64,000 nt of DNA from Belliella kenyensis (lineage in GTDB: Bacteria; Bacteroidota; Bacteroidia; Cytophagales; Cyclobacteriaceae): the NCBI RefSeq assembly GCF_022549675.1, contig NZ_JAKZGR010000007.1, positions 62,001 to 126,000 of the forward strand, in the 5' to 3' direction. This document shows positions 46,177-57,100 of the stretch, piece by piece. Made by a program: the position numbers and the translations under genes. Position 1 is the stretch's first letter; each line of letters opens with the position of its first letter. The notes beneath the pieces were generated by a model that was not told the DNA's origin, ran no database searches, and was given only the letters and a program-made list of their open reading frames with translations.

Positions 46177-47394
46177 TCAATTTTCAAAGGTTGCAATGTT
46201 ATCATTTGTGTAGACTGAATGATTTGAATTCGACATCCTGGCTATACCAAGCTCCAATCCTCTCAATTCAGCCAAACCCTTCAATCTTCCAATAGCTGAA
46301 TACCCTGGATTGGTCTCCTTCTGAAGATCATCTAGCATTTGATGCCCATGATCTGGTCTAAAAGGGATTGGAGACTTCCGCTGATTGTTAAGTTCTACCA
46401 GTACTTTCATCACTTCAAACATATCTACATCTCCATCCAAATGGTCTGATTCATGAAAATTCCCGAATTGGTCTCTTTTGACATTTCTCAAATGCACAAA
46501 ATGAACCCTTTCACCGAAGGTTTTGAGGATCTCTGGTAGGTTATTGAATGGACCTGCACCGAGTGATCCAGTACAAAAACAAAGTCCATTGAAAGGCTGC
46601 TTCACAGCGTCGAATATCCACTGAAGGTCTTCTGCATTGGAAGTGATCCGAGGAAGACCCAAAATAGCATAAGGTGGATCATCAGGATGTATGGTCATTT
46701 GAATGCCATAAGACTCACATGTATCTGCAATGGCGTTCAAAAACAAGGCTAAATTATCCCTAAGACCTTGCTTTCCAATATGCTTATAAATATCCAAGCT
46801 ATCTCTCAGCTGAGGAATGGTGATCATACCCTCTGTAGGGACACCCATGCATATGATCTCTTCTAGCTGCTGAATCTTATCTGGTGTATAGCTTTCCAAC
46901 CTGTTGTTCAAAATAGAGATCACATGAGGAGAATAATCATCCGCAGCATTGGCTCTTTGTAGCATGTGGATGTCAAAATATGCCAAATCTGCCCAATCTA
47001 GGTAAAGTGCTTTGGCGCCATTTTTTAGGCTAAAAGCTATGTCAGTTCTTGTCCAATCTAATACTGGCATAAAGTTGTAGCAAACTGTCCTCAATCCAGC
47101 TTTGGCTAAGTTGACCAAACTTTTATTGTAATTTTCAAGGTATTTTGGAGCATCTTTGCTGTTGGTTTTGATCGCTTCATGCACAGGTACAGATTCCACT
47201 ACTGCCCATCTCAAACCAGCTGACTCAATCTCGTCTTTCCTTTTGATAATATCTTCATATGTCCATACTTCACCATGAGGAACATGGTGAAGGGCTGAAA
47301 CAATCGCCGTAGCACCTGCTTGCTTGATGTCACTAAGACTGACAGGATCATTGGGGCCATACCAACGCCAAGATTGGATCAAGTTATTCTTCAT
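46177..47394 (-). CDS. uxuA: D-mannonate dehydratase
   Basis: The 405-residue enzyme dehydrates D-mannonate to 2-keto-3-deoxygluconate in glucuronate catabolism. It begins QSWRWYGPNDPVSLSDIKQAGATAIV, the UxuA signature, and contains MTIHPDDPPYAILGLPRI and FCTGSLGAG plus HVHLRN-like FVHLRNVKRD, with His and Cys ligands for Fe/Mn, and the final RPDHGHQML. It is the first gene of the minus-strand operon with GH115, xylB and xylA. The control region upstream holds three copies of the locus operator. Confidence 0.95.
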   Translation of the reverse strand: MKNNLIQSWRWYGPNDPVSLSDIKQAGATAIVSALHHVPHGEVWTYEDIIKRKDEIESAGLRWAVVESVPVHEAIKTNSKDAPKYLENYNKSLVNLAKAGLRTVCYNFMPVLDWTRTDIAFSLKNGAKALYLDWADLAYFDIHMLQRANAADDYSPHVISILNNRLESYTPDKIQQLEEIICMGVPTEGMITIPQLRDSLDIYKHIGKQGLRDNLALFLNAIADTCESYGIQMTIHPDDPPYAILGLPRITSNAEDLQWIFDAVKQPFNGLCFCTGSLGAGPFNNLPEILKTFGERVHFVHLRNVKRDQFGNFHESDHLDGDVDMFEVMKVLVELNNQRKSPIPFRPDHGHQMLDDLQKETNPGYSAIGRLKGLAELRGLELGIARMSNSNHSVYTNDNIATFEN

Positions 47395-47530
47395 TCAATT
47401 GTTCAATTTGCTCGTATTTATCTCAATTAGGGGATAAAAGAAACCGGAAGTCCCCACAGGGAACCCCGGTATTGAATAATAAACCCTAAATTCATTTAAA
47501 CTATTAATTATTATGATTTTTAATCAACTT

Positions 47531-47547
47531 CTAATCGACCATTGATG
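47531..47547. promoter_or_regulatory. Block shared by both xylan control regions (CTAATCGACCATTGATG)
   Basis: The 17 bases match 57481-57497 at 16 positions. It contains AATCGA, the core half of the locus operators, so it may be a weak operator or an activator site. Both copies lie 62-72 bases before a TGTAnTCGATTTCA site in the same orientation. Confidence 0.5.
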
Positions 47548-47602
47548 CAATATCAACTCAAAAACAAACAATCAATTGAAAATCAATTAAATAACTATTT
47601 AT

Positions 47603-47616
47603 TGTAGTCGATTTCA
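47603..47616. promoter_or_regulatory. Xylan-locus operator a (TGTAGTCGATTTCA)
   Basis: One of five copies of a near-palindromic 14-bp site with a central CpG, as bound by LacI/PurR-family proteins. It lies about 210 bases upstream of uxuA. All five are in the same orientation with an invariant CGATTTCA half. Confidence 0.65.
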
Positions 47617-47665
47617 ACCAAATCATTTGATTTATCTGCTAAACTTGAACAAATTTTTACAAAAA

Positions 47666-47679
47666 TGCAACCGATTTCA
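47666..47679. promoter_or_regulatory. Xylan-locus operator b (TGCAACCGATTTCA)
   Basis: This copy is identical to 57381-57394, and the similarity extends beyond it: both are followed within 30 bases by an A/T block ending TTAGAAA or similar. It lies about 270 bases upstream of uxuA. Confidence 0.7.
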
Positions 47680-47826
47680 TTTTTATTTCAAAATTAGAAA
47701 CATTTTTTTTTCTAAAGCTAAGCTACCCAAGCTAAATTTGACATAATCTTATTCAAACGCTCGGTCAAAAGACTTAGATATGGGCTGAAAAAGTGTTTAT
47801 TTAAATCAAATTTTAAATAAATATCA

Positions 47827-47840
47827 TTAAATCGATTTCA
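47827..47840. promoter_or_regulatory. Xylan-locus operator c (TTAAATCGATTTCA)
   Basis: A variant of the same site that contains a perfect AAATCGATTT core. It lies 127 bases before the ATG of the LacI-type gene and may mediate autoregulation. Confidence 0.6.
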
Positions 47841-47967
47841 TTCATTCTATTTTGTTATCCTAAGAAAAAACTATACTTTTGAAAGGGTCTGATCAAATAG
47901 TAGATTGATCTGATTTTCTTCAAAATTGAAAACATCAAGCTTCCCTGAAGCTTTATAAGTATGGTAT

Positions 47968-48999
47968 ATGGATAAAGAAGTAACAATATATGATATAGCA
48001 AAAGGAATTGGCGTATCTCCTACTACAGTAAGTAGGGCCTTGAATAACCACCCTGCGGTCAAAGAAAAGACCAAAAAGAAAATTTTTCAAGCAGCTGCGG
48101 AAATGGGCTACCAGTCTAATGTTTTTGCAGCCAACTTAAGGAGTAAAAAAACCAATAATATAGGTGTGATCGTACCAAGTTTGAACAGTAGTTTTCAAGC
48201 CTCAGTGCTTGCCGGGATGGAAAAAATCGCAAACGAATCTGGCTACAATTTGGTAATAAGCCAATCTCTTGAATCGGCAGACAAAGAGATTGCAAACACC
48301 AGGTCTATGTTCAAAAGTAGAGTAGATGGACTTATTGTTTCCTTGGCAAGTGAAGCAGAGCATTTGGACCACTTTTCACCTTTTCACAAAAAAGGTATAC
48401 CAGTCTTATTCTATGATAGAATCACGAATAGTGAAAATAGCACGGGTGTGACTATAGATAATATCCAAGCTGCTCAAGTCGCTACCAATCACATGATAGA
48501 CCAAGGGTGTAGACGAATCGTGCATGTACTAGGGAGTACAAAAATCAGTGTATATGCTGATAGGCTCAAAGGATACAAATATGCATTGATAGATAGGGGG
48601 TTTCAATATGAAGATGAGTTGGTGATCGTACTTTCAGAAATAAATGAATTGGCAGCAGAACAAGTCGTGGATCAGATAATGCAAATGAAACCTTTGCCTG
48701 ATGGTGTTTTCGTCTCCAACGATGCCTGTGCTGCTAGCTGTATGAACCATCTCAAGCAACGTGGAATCCGAATACCCGAAGATATGTCTATCGTAGGATT
48801 CAATAATGAAGTGATCTCTAGGCTAGTCGAACCTAAAATCACTACAATCAATTACCCTGGGTTTGAAATGGGAGAAGTAGCGATGAGAAACCTCATCAAT
48901 CACCTTGACGAACCTGAAACTGCTATCCTGCACAATACTAATCGAATCACATTAAGGTCAGAATTATTGATCAGAGAATCTTCACTGAAAAAAAAGTGA
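47968..48999 (+). CDS. LacI-family transcriptional regulator of the xylan locus
   Basis: The 343-residue protein has the LacI helix-turn-helix (VTIYDIAKGIGVSPTTVSRALNNHPAVK), a hinge (YQSNVFAANLRSKKTNNIG) and an effector-binding domain from IGVIVPSLNSSF to SELLIRESS. It resembles the nag-locus regulator in layout, but its recognition helix (SPTTVSRAL against AASTISRAL) differs, consistent with a different operator. It sits between the two minus-strand xylan gene sets and near three of five operator copies, so it is the likely repressor of the locus. The inducer, perhaps a xylose or glucuronate derivative, is unknown. Confidence 0.92.
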   Translation: MDKEVTIYDIAKGIGVSPTTVSRALNNHPAVKEKTKKKIFQAAAEMGYQSNVFAANLRSKKTNNIGVIVPSLNSSFQASVLAGMEKIANESGYNLVISQSLESADKEIANTRSMFKSRVDGLIVSLASEAEHLDHFSPFHKKGIPVLFYDRITNSENSTGVTIDNIQAAQVATNHMIDQGCRRIVHVLGSTKISVYADRLKGYKYALIDRGFQYEDELVIVLSEINELAAEQVVDQIMQMKPLPDGVFVSNDACAASCMNHLKQRGIRIPEDMSIVGFNNEVISRLVEPKITTINYPGFEMGEVAMRNLINHLDEPETAILHNTNRITLRSELLIRESSLKKK

Positions 49000-49025
49000 G
49001 CTGATTAATTCCAGCTCACTTTTTT
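48988..49025. terminator. Bidirectional terminator between the LacI gene and the GH115 gene
   Basis: AAGTGAGCT (48994-49002) and AGCTCACTT (49013-49021) form a stem that includes the stop codon of the LacI gene. It is preceded by eight A and followed by six T, so it can act on both the plus-strand LacI transcript and the minus-strand GH115 transcript arriving from 49133. Confidence 0.8.
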
Positions 49026-49132
49026 GGATTATTATTTTTTTTGTTTGTGCTCAATATACTCATCAGAACTATTTCAGACCTTCTTAATGATCATTATCAC
49101 ACCCAAAAGGGAAAAACTGTCGATATTTTACC

Positions 49133-52036
49133 TCACTTTGGTTCAATAAAATTACTTTGGTCTGGGCCAAGATAGCTTGGCTTGAGTCCTCCAGTATTTA
49201 TCACTATTCTCTGTATCACCACTCCTGGATCTATAAGCCAAACCTTCAAAGTGTGGTGCCCCACACCTCCGACTTTATGTCTTGAATTTACTTTTTTGAT
49301 ATTATCGCCCACAGATCTCAACCACCATTCGGCGTACTTATAGTCTGGCACATCTTCTCCCCTATTGGTATTGATCAGCTGCGGTTCTTCATCATCTATG
49401 GCTATGAAATACATCAATCCTCCCTCTCTTTTAAAGTCCTGAGTAGGAGAAACGTGAACTTCTACTGTAAACTCACCCTCTTTGAATGAAGTGAAATCAT
49501 ACGCTACAAAAGGAGCTCGCTCCAAGTTATCAAGTCTCTCTGTATTCATAGGTTCTAAAACAATGGATGATCCAGTCCTTCCCAAATTTGGCACCACAGT
49601 CAATTTAGCATTTTCAGAATCACTTTTTCTTGAAAAATTATCTGCTTCAATTGCAATCACACCTTCATTCTCGACAAAACCTATTGCTTCAATTTTATGG
49701 TTATTGATCGGAACTTTGATATGGTATTTCTCTCCTGCCCCTGACAAGACAATTCCACCCTCCGCCTTGCCTTCTGGTGCCAGGTCCCAATCGATTGTCA
49801 CATACACCATCTCATGATATTGGGTAACACCAGAATTAGAAGAAAGAATGATCCAATCCTCATTACTTTCCACATTAAAGGCTAATTCATTTTTCCCTCG
49901 GTTGATAACATCAATGTAATAGTTTTGATCATTGATGGGATCAAATACAGGCATTTCCTTGCTGAAATCCCAATCTGCCTCCACATCTAGCCATCCCCAT
50001 CGAGGTGCTCTTCCATTTTCTATCAAATACCCTAAAACCTCAGCTTCCTGCAATTGAACATATGATACCCCAGGCATCAGATTCAAAGGAGGATGATTCC
50101 AATAAGTGTATCCAATGTATGTTTGAGACATCATGTGATTCCATTTGCCATTTTCTATTTCGTGGTATTTTTGAGTCAATCTAGCAGCGTTTTCGAAATG
50201 CTCTTTAGTTTTTTCTGCATAGTAATTGGTTGCCGCAGCACCACGAATGCCATAATATCGATTTTTTCCTGCAGCCACATACATTTCATTTAGATTTGCA
50301 CACATTTCTATAGGTGAATGAACCAATTGAAAATAGGCTGAGTGATATTCACTCGAAAGTTTATCATATACAGCACTACTTCTTTCCAACAGTTCATTAA
50401 ACTCGTTCACAATCCTATCAGCTTCCCTATAATTTTCCACGCTGTAAGTACTGGCTGTAAGCATTTCAGGCGTTCGCCTCGAGTTATATTTGGTATAAAG
50501 CGCAAGAAGCTGAGCAATCTCTTCTGCATGTCCCGCTCCAAATTGTTGATTTGCCCAATTTTCATAGTATACTGGAAGATCTGAAGCTTGAATAGCATCA
50601 GGATCCCAAGCAAGGTCCAAAAAGAAACTAATAGGTAGCTCCATTGGCTTGATGTCTCCTACATTAGCAATCCAAATCTCATCCACTCCATGCTCATAGG
50701 TAAGCTTCATCTGTTCCCACACCCTTTCAATCTGAGTGACATTCTGCCACCTGTAAGATGTAGGTGCTCCTACGTAATCAAAATGATAATACATCCCATA
50801 TTTTGATTTTTGAGCAGCGGTCTGCTTCTTGGGCAAATACCTAATGTTTCCCCAGTTGTCATCACTGAAAAGTACAGTAATATCATCATCGACTCGCATT
50901 CCTTTATCAAAGTAATCCTGAACTTCTTTGTAAATAGCCCAGACTTGAGGAGTATGATTAGCAGGTTTCTGGGTAACTTCTTCGATGATCACCCGTTGGT
51001 CTTTGATAATCGTCTCCAATAGATCTACAGCGGTATCTTCAGACATTGCATCATCTCCATCCCCTCTCATTCCCACCGTTACCATAGTTTCATAATCACC
51101 GATTCTCTCTAAACCACCTTTCCAAAACTCCTTCAAGCGCTCGCTATTGGTAACATAATTCCACTCACCTTCCCCAAACTCCTCCCACTCTTGGTGAGCA
51201 CGGGTCATAGGCTCATGGTGACTAGTAGACATCACAATACCAAAATCGTTAGCTGTCTTTGGGTTCAGAGGATCATCTACATAAAACATAGTGGGTAACC
51301 ACATCGAAGGCCATAAGAAGTTTGCCTTATTTCGCAAAAGCAATTCAAAGACTTTTTCATAGCATTGATGATTGATTCCACCAAATTTTTCGAAAGCCCA
51401 ATTCCTAAATGCCGGAGACTCATCATTGATAAATATACCCCTGTACTTTATCTTTGGACTTGAAGACAAAAAGTCAACTTTTTCAATAAAAATCTGATCC
51501 TGCTTGATCACAGGTACATCTGACCACCAGTACCATGGCGATACTCCGATTTTTTCCGAAAGCGTAAATACACCATAAGCAGCACCACGTCTATCACTTC
51601 CTATGATCACTAAAGCATGATCAATGCCGGGAAATGGATTTTCAACGGTCTGTATTCTGAATCGCTCCCATTGTCCATCAAGATCTTTGGTCTGTATTTT
51701 CCCGTCCTTTACCAATGTTTTGATCAAGGTACTGTTTTCAGCAGTTCCGACGATGATTACATTTTTTGCTTGAATTTTCCCTAAATCAGAAATGGCAGCC
51801 ATACCTGTAACTGCTGGCAAAACGCCTGTTACTCTTTCAATGTCCTCACTCAAAAACTCACTAGCTTTTTTTATAAGAACATTTTCATTGTCATCAAACC
51901 ATATTTTGGCGGCTTCATTTTTATTGAAGATTTCAAAATACTGGTCTGTATCGCTGACATTAAACTTGACATCAACTTGAGAGAACAAAAGTTCAGGCAA
52001 AAGAAGCAATAAAACAATTATAGATTTTTTAATCAT
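49133..52036 (-). CDS. Xylan alpha-1,2-glucuronidase, GH115 (copy 2)
   Basis: The 967-residue protein has a signal peptide (MIKKSIIVLLLLLPELLFS) and the same domain order as copy 1. Matching barrel segments are KYRGIFINDESPAFRNW, NFLWPSMWLPTMFY, MSTSHHEPMTRAHQEW and LFSDDNWGNIRYLP. It differs from copy 1 throughout the helical and C-terminal parts, so this is an old duplication and the two may prefer different side-chain patterns or methylation states. It lies downstream of susC-susD and is separated from susD by a terminator-like hairpin. Confidence 0.94.
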   Translation of the reverse strand: MIKKSIIVLLLLLPELLFSQVDVKFNVSDTDQYFEIFNKNEAAKIWFDDNENVLIKKASEFLSEDIERVTGVLPAVTGMAAISDLGKIQAKNVIIVGTAENSTLIKTLVKDGKIQTKDLDGQWERFRIQTVENPFPGIDHALVIIGSDRRGAAYGVFTLSEKIGVSPWYWWSDVPVIKQDQIFIEKVDFLSSSPKIKYRGIFINDESPAFRNWAFEKFGGINHQCYEKVFELLLRNKANFLWPSMWLPTMFYVDDPLNPKTANDFGIVMSTSHHEPMTRAHQEWEEFGEGEWNYVTNSERLKEFWKGGLERIGDYETMVTVGMRGDGDDAMSEDTAVDLLETIIKDQRVIIEEVTQKPANHTPQVWAIYKEVQDYFDKGMRVDDDITVLFSDDNWGNIRYLPKKQTAAQKSKYGMYYHFDYVGAPTSYRWQNVTQIERVWEQMKLTYEHGVDEIWIANVGDIKPMELPISFFLDLAWDPDAIQASDLPVYYENWANQQFGAGHAEEIAQLLALYTKYNSRRTPEMLTASTYSVENYREADRIVNEFNELLERSSAVYDKLSSEYHSAYFQLVHSPIEMCANLNEMYVAAGKNRYYGIRGAAATNYYAEKTKEHFENAARLTQKYHEIENGKWNHMMSQTYIGYTYWNHPPLNLMPGVSYVQLQEAEVLGYLIENGRAPRWGWLDVEADWDFSKEMPVFDPINDQNYYIDVINRGKNELAFNVESNEDWIILSSNSGVTQYHEMVYVTIDWDLAPEGKAEGGIVLSGAGEKYHIKVPINNHKIEAIGFVENEGVIAIEADNFSRKSDSENAKLTVVPNLGRTGSSIVLEPMNTERLDNLERAPFVAYDFTSFKEGEFTVEVHVSPTQDFKREGGLMYFIAIDDEEPQLINTNRGEDVPDYKYAEWWLRSVGDNIKKVNSRHKVGGVGHHTLKVWLIDPGVVIQRIVINTGGLKPSYLGPDQSNFIEPK

Positions 52037-52079
52037 AATAGGTTGAGTTTATTGAAGACATATTCCATGAATCAAATCT

Positions 52080-52113
52080 AAAAAAAGTGAGCTAAATTAC
52101 TTCAGCTCACTTT
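52080..52113 (-). terminator. Terminator or attenuator between susD and GH115 copy 2
   Basis: AAAGTGAGCT (52084-52093) and AGCTCACTTT (52104-52113) form a 10-bp stem; on the minus strand it is followed by seven T. It lies about 85 bases after the susD stop and before the GH115 gene. The stem sequence is almost the same as that of the terminator on the other side of the GH115 gene. It probably lowers GH115 expression relative to susCD. Confidence 0.7.
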
Positions 52114-52197
52114 CCTTATTAATTTGTCAAATCAGCTTTTGATAGAATAGCTGGTTTTTGGCTTATTTTTAGATATTTAATCTGTTAAATAAATTCA

Positions 52198-54141
52198 TTA
52201 ATAGCCCGGATTCTGATAGGTTGTTCTATCACCTGTCATGGCATCAATTTGAACTTGAGGAATCGGTCTTAGATAATGGAAAGGACGAATGTTCCTTGTA
52301 ATGGTTTGAGGTGTACGATCGCTATAACTCATCCCACCAATTTGATAAGTACCTGCCAGTTCTTCCCATTTTTGAGTTCTGATCAAGTCATACCACCTGT
52401 ATCCCTCACCGTAGTATTCTCTAGATCTCTCTGCGAGGATATAGTTGATATCAATTTCAGCAGGAGTAGCAGCTACCATCTCAGCACTATTGTCTTCGAT
52501 TTTCTCAGCATTTCCATTGTTATCCCAGCGCCATACACCAGCTCTTGCTCTGATCACATTGATCAGATCACGAGGACTCATTGGGCCTGTAGCACCTTGT
52601 ACAGCAGCTTCCGCAGCAATGAAATAGAGCTCTGAAAGCTTGGCAATATTGAAAGGTCTTGTGCTACCAGCATTAGGCTCACCTAGTCCCATCCCACTAT
52701 CGGTCCTGTATGGCCCTAGTTTCCAAAGACCAGGGTATACTATTCTGCTGATTCCACTAGGTGAAATCACAAAGTCAGATCTATCGGGTAGTATTCCTGC
52801 ACCAATATTCCCACCCAAACTAGAAGGAGAAGGATAGTCAATAGCCTGATCTGGTTCATCATTTAAGAAGGTCAAAATAGCATCACCAGGCTGTACTTGG
52901 ATCAAGTTAGCATTATACATCGGCCCACTAATCACTGGTGTCCTATCCGTGTTGGCCCTATATACCGTAGTGAATGTACCATCATACCTAGAGTCATTGG
53001 TTTTATCTGCAAAGGTATTCGTAATCACACCGATTGTTGGAGCCATCCTTGTCCATGGCCTACCCGTGGCTTGGATTGCTTCTCTCCTGACGGATTCTAT
53101 GTTTCCTACCCAATTACTTGCCGAAGAACTGCTTCTAAGTACAGTATAATTCCATGTCATCATCCATCCTGCAAAATTTTCAGGGGCTGCTCCATTACCC
53201 CATACAAGACTGGCCCCATTATAAAATTCACTATCTTCTGTATGATCAGCATAGAGCAACAATTCGCTATTTCTATCATTTTGAGCCAAATTTACATCAT
53301 AAAATGTTTCCTGAAGTGAAAATGGTCCTGGGTTATTAATGGCTTCCATAGCTATATTATAAGCTTCTTGGTAGTACCATTGTGCTGTATTCCCATCAGG
53401 ATCCTCTCTTGTAGTTTCTGGATATGTTGGGATATTGTTTGGATTCTCCAGCCACCAGGCATAAGTCAAATAAGCTTTGGCCAAATATAACCTAGCTAAG
53501 GTTTTGGTAGCTGTACCAGTCAATCTAGGAGTAGCTGGCAAATCCTCAATAGCTTGTAACAAATCAGGGAAAATTCCTCGTGTGTAGACTTCAGGAACTG
53601 TATTTCTTACTGATGTCCGTGAAGGCTCTATGTTGAAAGCCAATTCACCCGAACCCAAATCCAGAGGAACGCCACCGAAAGTCTGTACGAGCAAGAAGTA
53701 ATCAAATGCCCTGAAGAACCTTGCCTCTGCCACCAATGCATCAGAAACATCTACTTCGGGAGCAAATTCAATAATTCCATTTGCAGTGTTGATATTAGAG
53801 AAAGCTGCTATCCACAAGGCATCCGCCCTGCTGTTATTGGGATCAATATCTCCTTGCCCACTCAAGTCCATGACAAGGAAATTTTGATCTGCACTCTGCG
53901 CATAGGTAGCTTCATCGGTACCTGTCAAAGTAGTATTGTAATAATATGCCTGTCCATAGATATACCTTAGATGGGCATACATTGAGGTGATCCCACCCAG
54001 AATTCCCTCCTGTGTTTGGAAAAAACTTGGCTCAAAAATACTCCTTGGTTGCTCTTCTAAGATCTCAGTACATGAAACCAATAACAAACCAGTCAATAGA
54101 AATACCTTGATTGATTTTAAGTATAATTGTATCTTTTTCAT
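52198..54141 (-). CDS. SusD/RagB-type glycan-binding lipoprotein (xylan locus)
   Basis: The 647-residue lipoprotein (lipobox LLVSC) is longer than the nag-locus SusD (459). It has the SusD N-terminus EILEEQPRSIFEPSFFQTQEG, ARFFRAFDYFLLVQTFGGVPL, and the C-terminal IAKLSELYFIAAEAAVQGATG and LAERSREYYGEGYRWYDLIRTQ. The extra length lies in loops of the middle region, typical of SusD proteins for large or branched glycans. It follows susC after four bases. Expected ligand: glucuronoxylan oligosaccharides. Confidence 0.95.
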   Translation of the reverse strand: MKKIQLYLKSIKVFLLTGLLLVSCTEILEEQPRSIFEPSFFQTQEGILGGITSMYAHLRYIYGQAYYYNTTLTGTDEATYAQSADQNFLVMDLSGQGDIDPNNSRADALWIAAFSNINTANGIIEFAPEVDVSDALVAEARFFRAFDYFLLVQTFGGVPLDLGSGELAFNIEPSRTSVRNTVPEVYTRGIFPDLLQAIEDLPATPRLTGTATKTLARLYLAKAYLTYAWWLENPNNIPTYPETTREDPDGNTAQWYYQEAYNIAMEAINNPGPFSLQETFYDVNLAQNDRNSELLLYADHTEDSEFYNGASLVWGNGAAPENFAGWMMTWNYTVLRSSSSASNWVGNIESVRREAIQATGRPWTRMAPTIGVITNTFADKTNDSRYDGTFTTVYRANTDRTPVISGPMYNANLIQVQPGDAILTFLNDEPDQAIDYPSPSSLGGNIGAGILPDRSDFVISPSGISRIVYPGLWKLGPYRTDSGMGLGEPNAGSTRPFNIAKLSELYFIAAEAAVQGATGPMSPRDLINVIRARAGVWRWDNNGNAEKIEDNSAEMVAATPAEIDINYILAERSREYYGEGYRWYDLIRTQKWEELAGTYQIGGMSYSDRTPQTITRNIRPFHYLRPIPQVQIDAMTGDRTTYQNPGY

Positions 54142-54145
54142 GGTT

Positions 54146-57100
54146 TTAGAATGTCAAGTTAAGACCTATGATAAAATTTCTTGTAGCTGGTGCATTTGTA
54201 CCAATGGTAAGTAGCCTACTAGGAATAGCATCTGTAATGGCCGCATTTTGGTTACCAAATGAGTTTGTTTCAGGATCTAATCCTGTCTCTCTGTTGAATG
54301 GAGAGAATAGTACAAATGGATTCTGCACTGCTCCATAGATTCTCAATCTATCCATACCTGCCTTGGTCATCCAATTGCTTGCATTGTCAAAGTTATAACC
54401 CAAGGTCATGGTCCGAATTTTCAAAAATGAAGCATCGAAGTAGCCTAAAGTACTTCCATACTTTGGATTATCTCCACTAGCCAATCCCCCTGGGGCTGGA
54501 TATCTTGCTTCGGTATTTTCTGGTGTCCAATAATCCACAGAAACATTGTTTCTTCTTCCACTCATTAGGTTCAAATAGCCGGTGGATGAATGTAAAGTAC
54601 TGATCAATACCCCTCCGCTTTTGAAAGTACCGACTATACTAAGGTCAAAGTTTTTGTAAGCAACTCTCGTATTGAAACCACCCATAAAGTTTGGCTGAAG
54701 ATCTAGGATTTGTCGATCATCTGGTCCAATGGCCCTGGTAGGAACACCTTCTGAATCAAAATCACCTGTATACTCCACTTTTATCATACCAACATTACCT
54801 CCTGGCTCTAGGATATCTCTATGAGGATCACCTTCTTGCCATAATCCTATATACTTATGGTCAAAAATCACATCAATAGGATGTCCAACAAACCACCAGT
54901 TCCCTTCATCTCTGTCTTGACCAGATGCCAATGAAACCAATTTATTTCTATTCGCATAGATATTTATTCCAGCTTCCCAGCTCCAGTCATTATTTTCGAA
55001 AATCAAACCATTCAAGGCTAGTTCCACACCTTTGTTTTGAGTCTCACCTATATTTGCGGTATAGCTACCCACTCCTGATGTAGGTGGAAGATTGACACCT
55101 AAAAGGATATCTTTTGTGTTGGTGATGTAGTACTCCAAACTACCAGTCAATCGGTTGTTGAACAATCCAAAATCAACACCTGCATTGTAAGTTTCAGAAT
55201 ATTCCCATCCAAGATTTGGATTGGGCAGTGAATTTACAAAGTACCCTGTCAAAAATGCCTCATTCCCAAAGTTGTAAGGCCTAATCCCCAATCCTCCCAA
55301 TGTAGCATAAGGAGCAATGGCTTGGTTGGAAGTTTGTCCATATCCTAACCTAAGTTTTAACATATCCACTTGTGACACATTATTCATAAAAGTCTCCTTT
55401 CCTATGTTCCACCCTACAGAAACTGCAGGATATGTATGCCATTTGAATCCAGGGGCAAGCCTTGAGGATCCATCTGACCTTAAAGTAGCTGATATCATAT
55501 ATTTATCATCATAGGAATACATGACACGTCCCATCAATGAACTGAGACCCCATAGTTGATAGTTTTGATCATTTGGATTGATTTGGATTTCTCCATCAGA
55601 ATTTCCCAAGTTGTAAAACTGAAATTGGCTAGTTGCTATATCACGAGCCCACATCCTTGAACTGTAGAATTTGTTCTGCTCATTAGCATACAATGCTGTC
55701 ACATTTACAATATGTTTGTCAGCAAAAATCTTATCATAAGTAATCAAGTTCTCTAGAATCCAGTGAAAATTATGAGAATTCCCAACTGCTGCAAAAGATT
55801 CTGTGTTAGGATTCGGACTACCCACACCTCTACCAGTGAACTCGCCATTGTTGGTTTGTCGATAGTCCAGACCTAAATTGGCTCTATATTTCAAGCCTTC
55901 CACTCCTGGTATTTTGAGCTCTGCATATAGCGCATTGTAGGTTGCATAAGTCCGTGTTTCGTTCAACCACTCTCCATCTAAATCTTCTATCACATCCCTT
56001 GTACCAACCCAAGTGTCATCCATAGGCATACCAATGGTTCTTCTTCGAGTACCATCTGAATCGAAAGGACTAGCAAGTGGCGACATGCTAAGAATCCCAT
56101 AAAGTCCTACTTGTGAGCCTTGCTGTGTATTGAAGTTATTATTACTATTGAAACCTACCCTCAAGTGATTGCCGATTTCTTGATCTATGGCTGCACGCAT
56201 AGATATTCGATCAAATTGCTGCGTAGGGATCACACCTTCGTCATGGTAATACCCTAAACCAAAGCTGTAAGTACTACGCTCACCACCACCAGAGACATTT
56301 ACATCATGACTAGACATCGTGCCCGTCTGATACATCAACCCCTGCCAATCTGTATTGACATCATTTGACTCGCTTGGCCCAGGGTTTTCAAATAGTCCAG
56401 CAGCTTCCCTCATGGCCAGGAATTCAGGACCGTCCATCATGGGGTATGGAGAAAAAACCGTTCGTGGCCCATGAAATCCACTGTACCTGATTTTTGCTTC
56501 TTGGCCCTTAAAACCCTTTTTGGTGGTCACCAATACAACACCGTTTGCACCACGAGAACCATAGATAGCGGTTGCTGATGCATCCTTGAGGATATCAATG
56601 CTTTCGATATCTTCTGGATTGATATCAGCTATTGAACCTGCAAAAGGGATACCATTGAGTACGATCAATGGATCATTGCTCGCTGTAAGTGATCTATTAC
56701 CTCTAATCCTGATCTGCATGGTAGCTCCTGGCTGAGAGGAAGTCTGGGAAATATCTACTCCAGGTAACCTACCCTGAAGTGCTTGAGAGATATTGGCAGA
56801 TGGCACTTCACGCATTACATCTCCACCTATGGATGCCACGGATCCAGTGACCGCCTCTTGTCGCATCGTGCCATATCCGACTACTACTACTTCGTCTAAT
56901 GAGCTGACATCCGGCTCCATACTCACGGTAATCTCTGAGCGATTGCCGACTTGTATTTGCTGAGTCACGAAGCCCACAAACGAAAAAATCAATGTCGCTC
57001 CTGGCTGCACATTGATTTGAAAATCCCCGTCAATCCCTGTTACTACTCCGTTTGATGTACCTTTTTCTTGTACAGATGCACCAGGGAGTCCTAAATCTGA

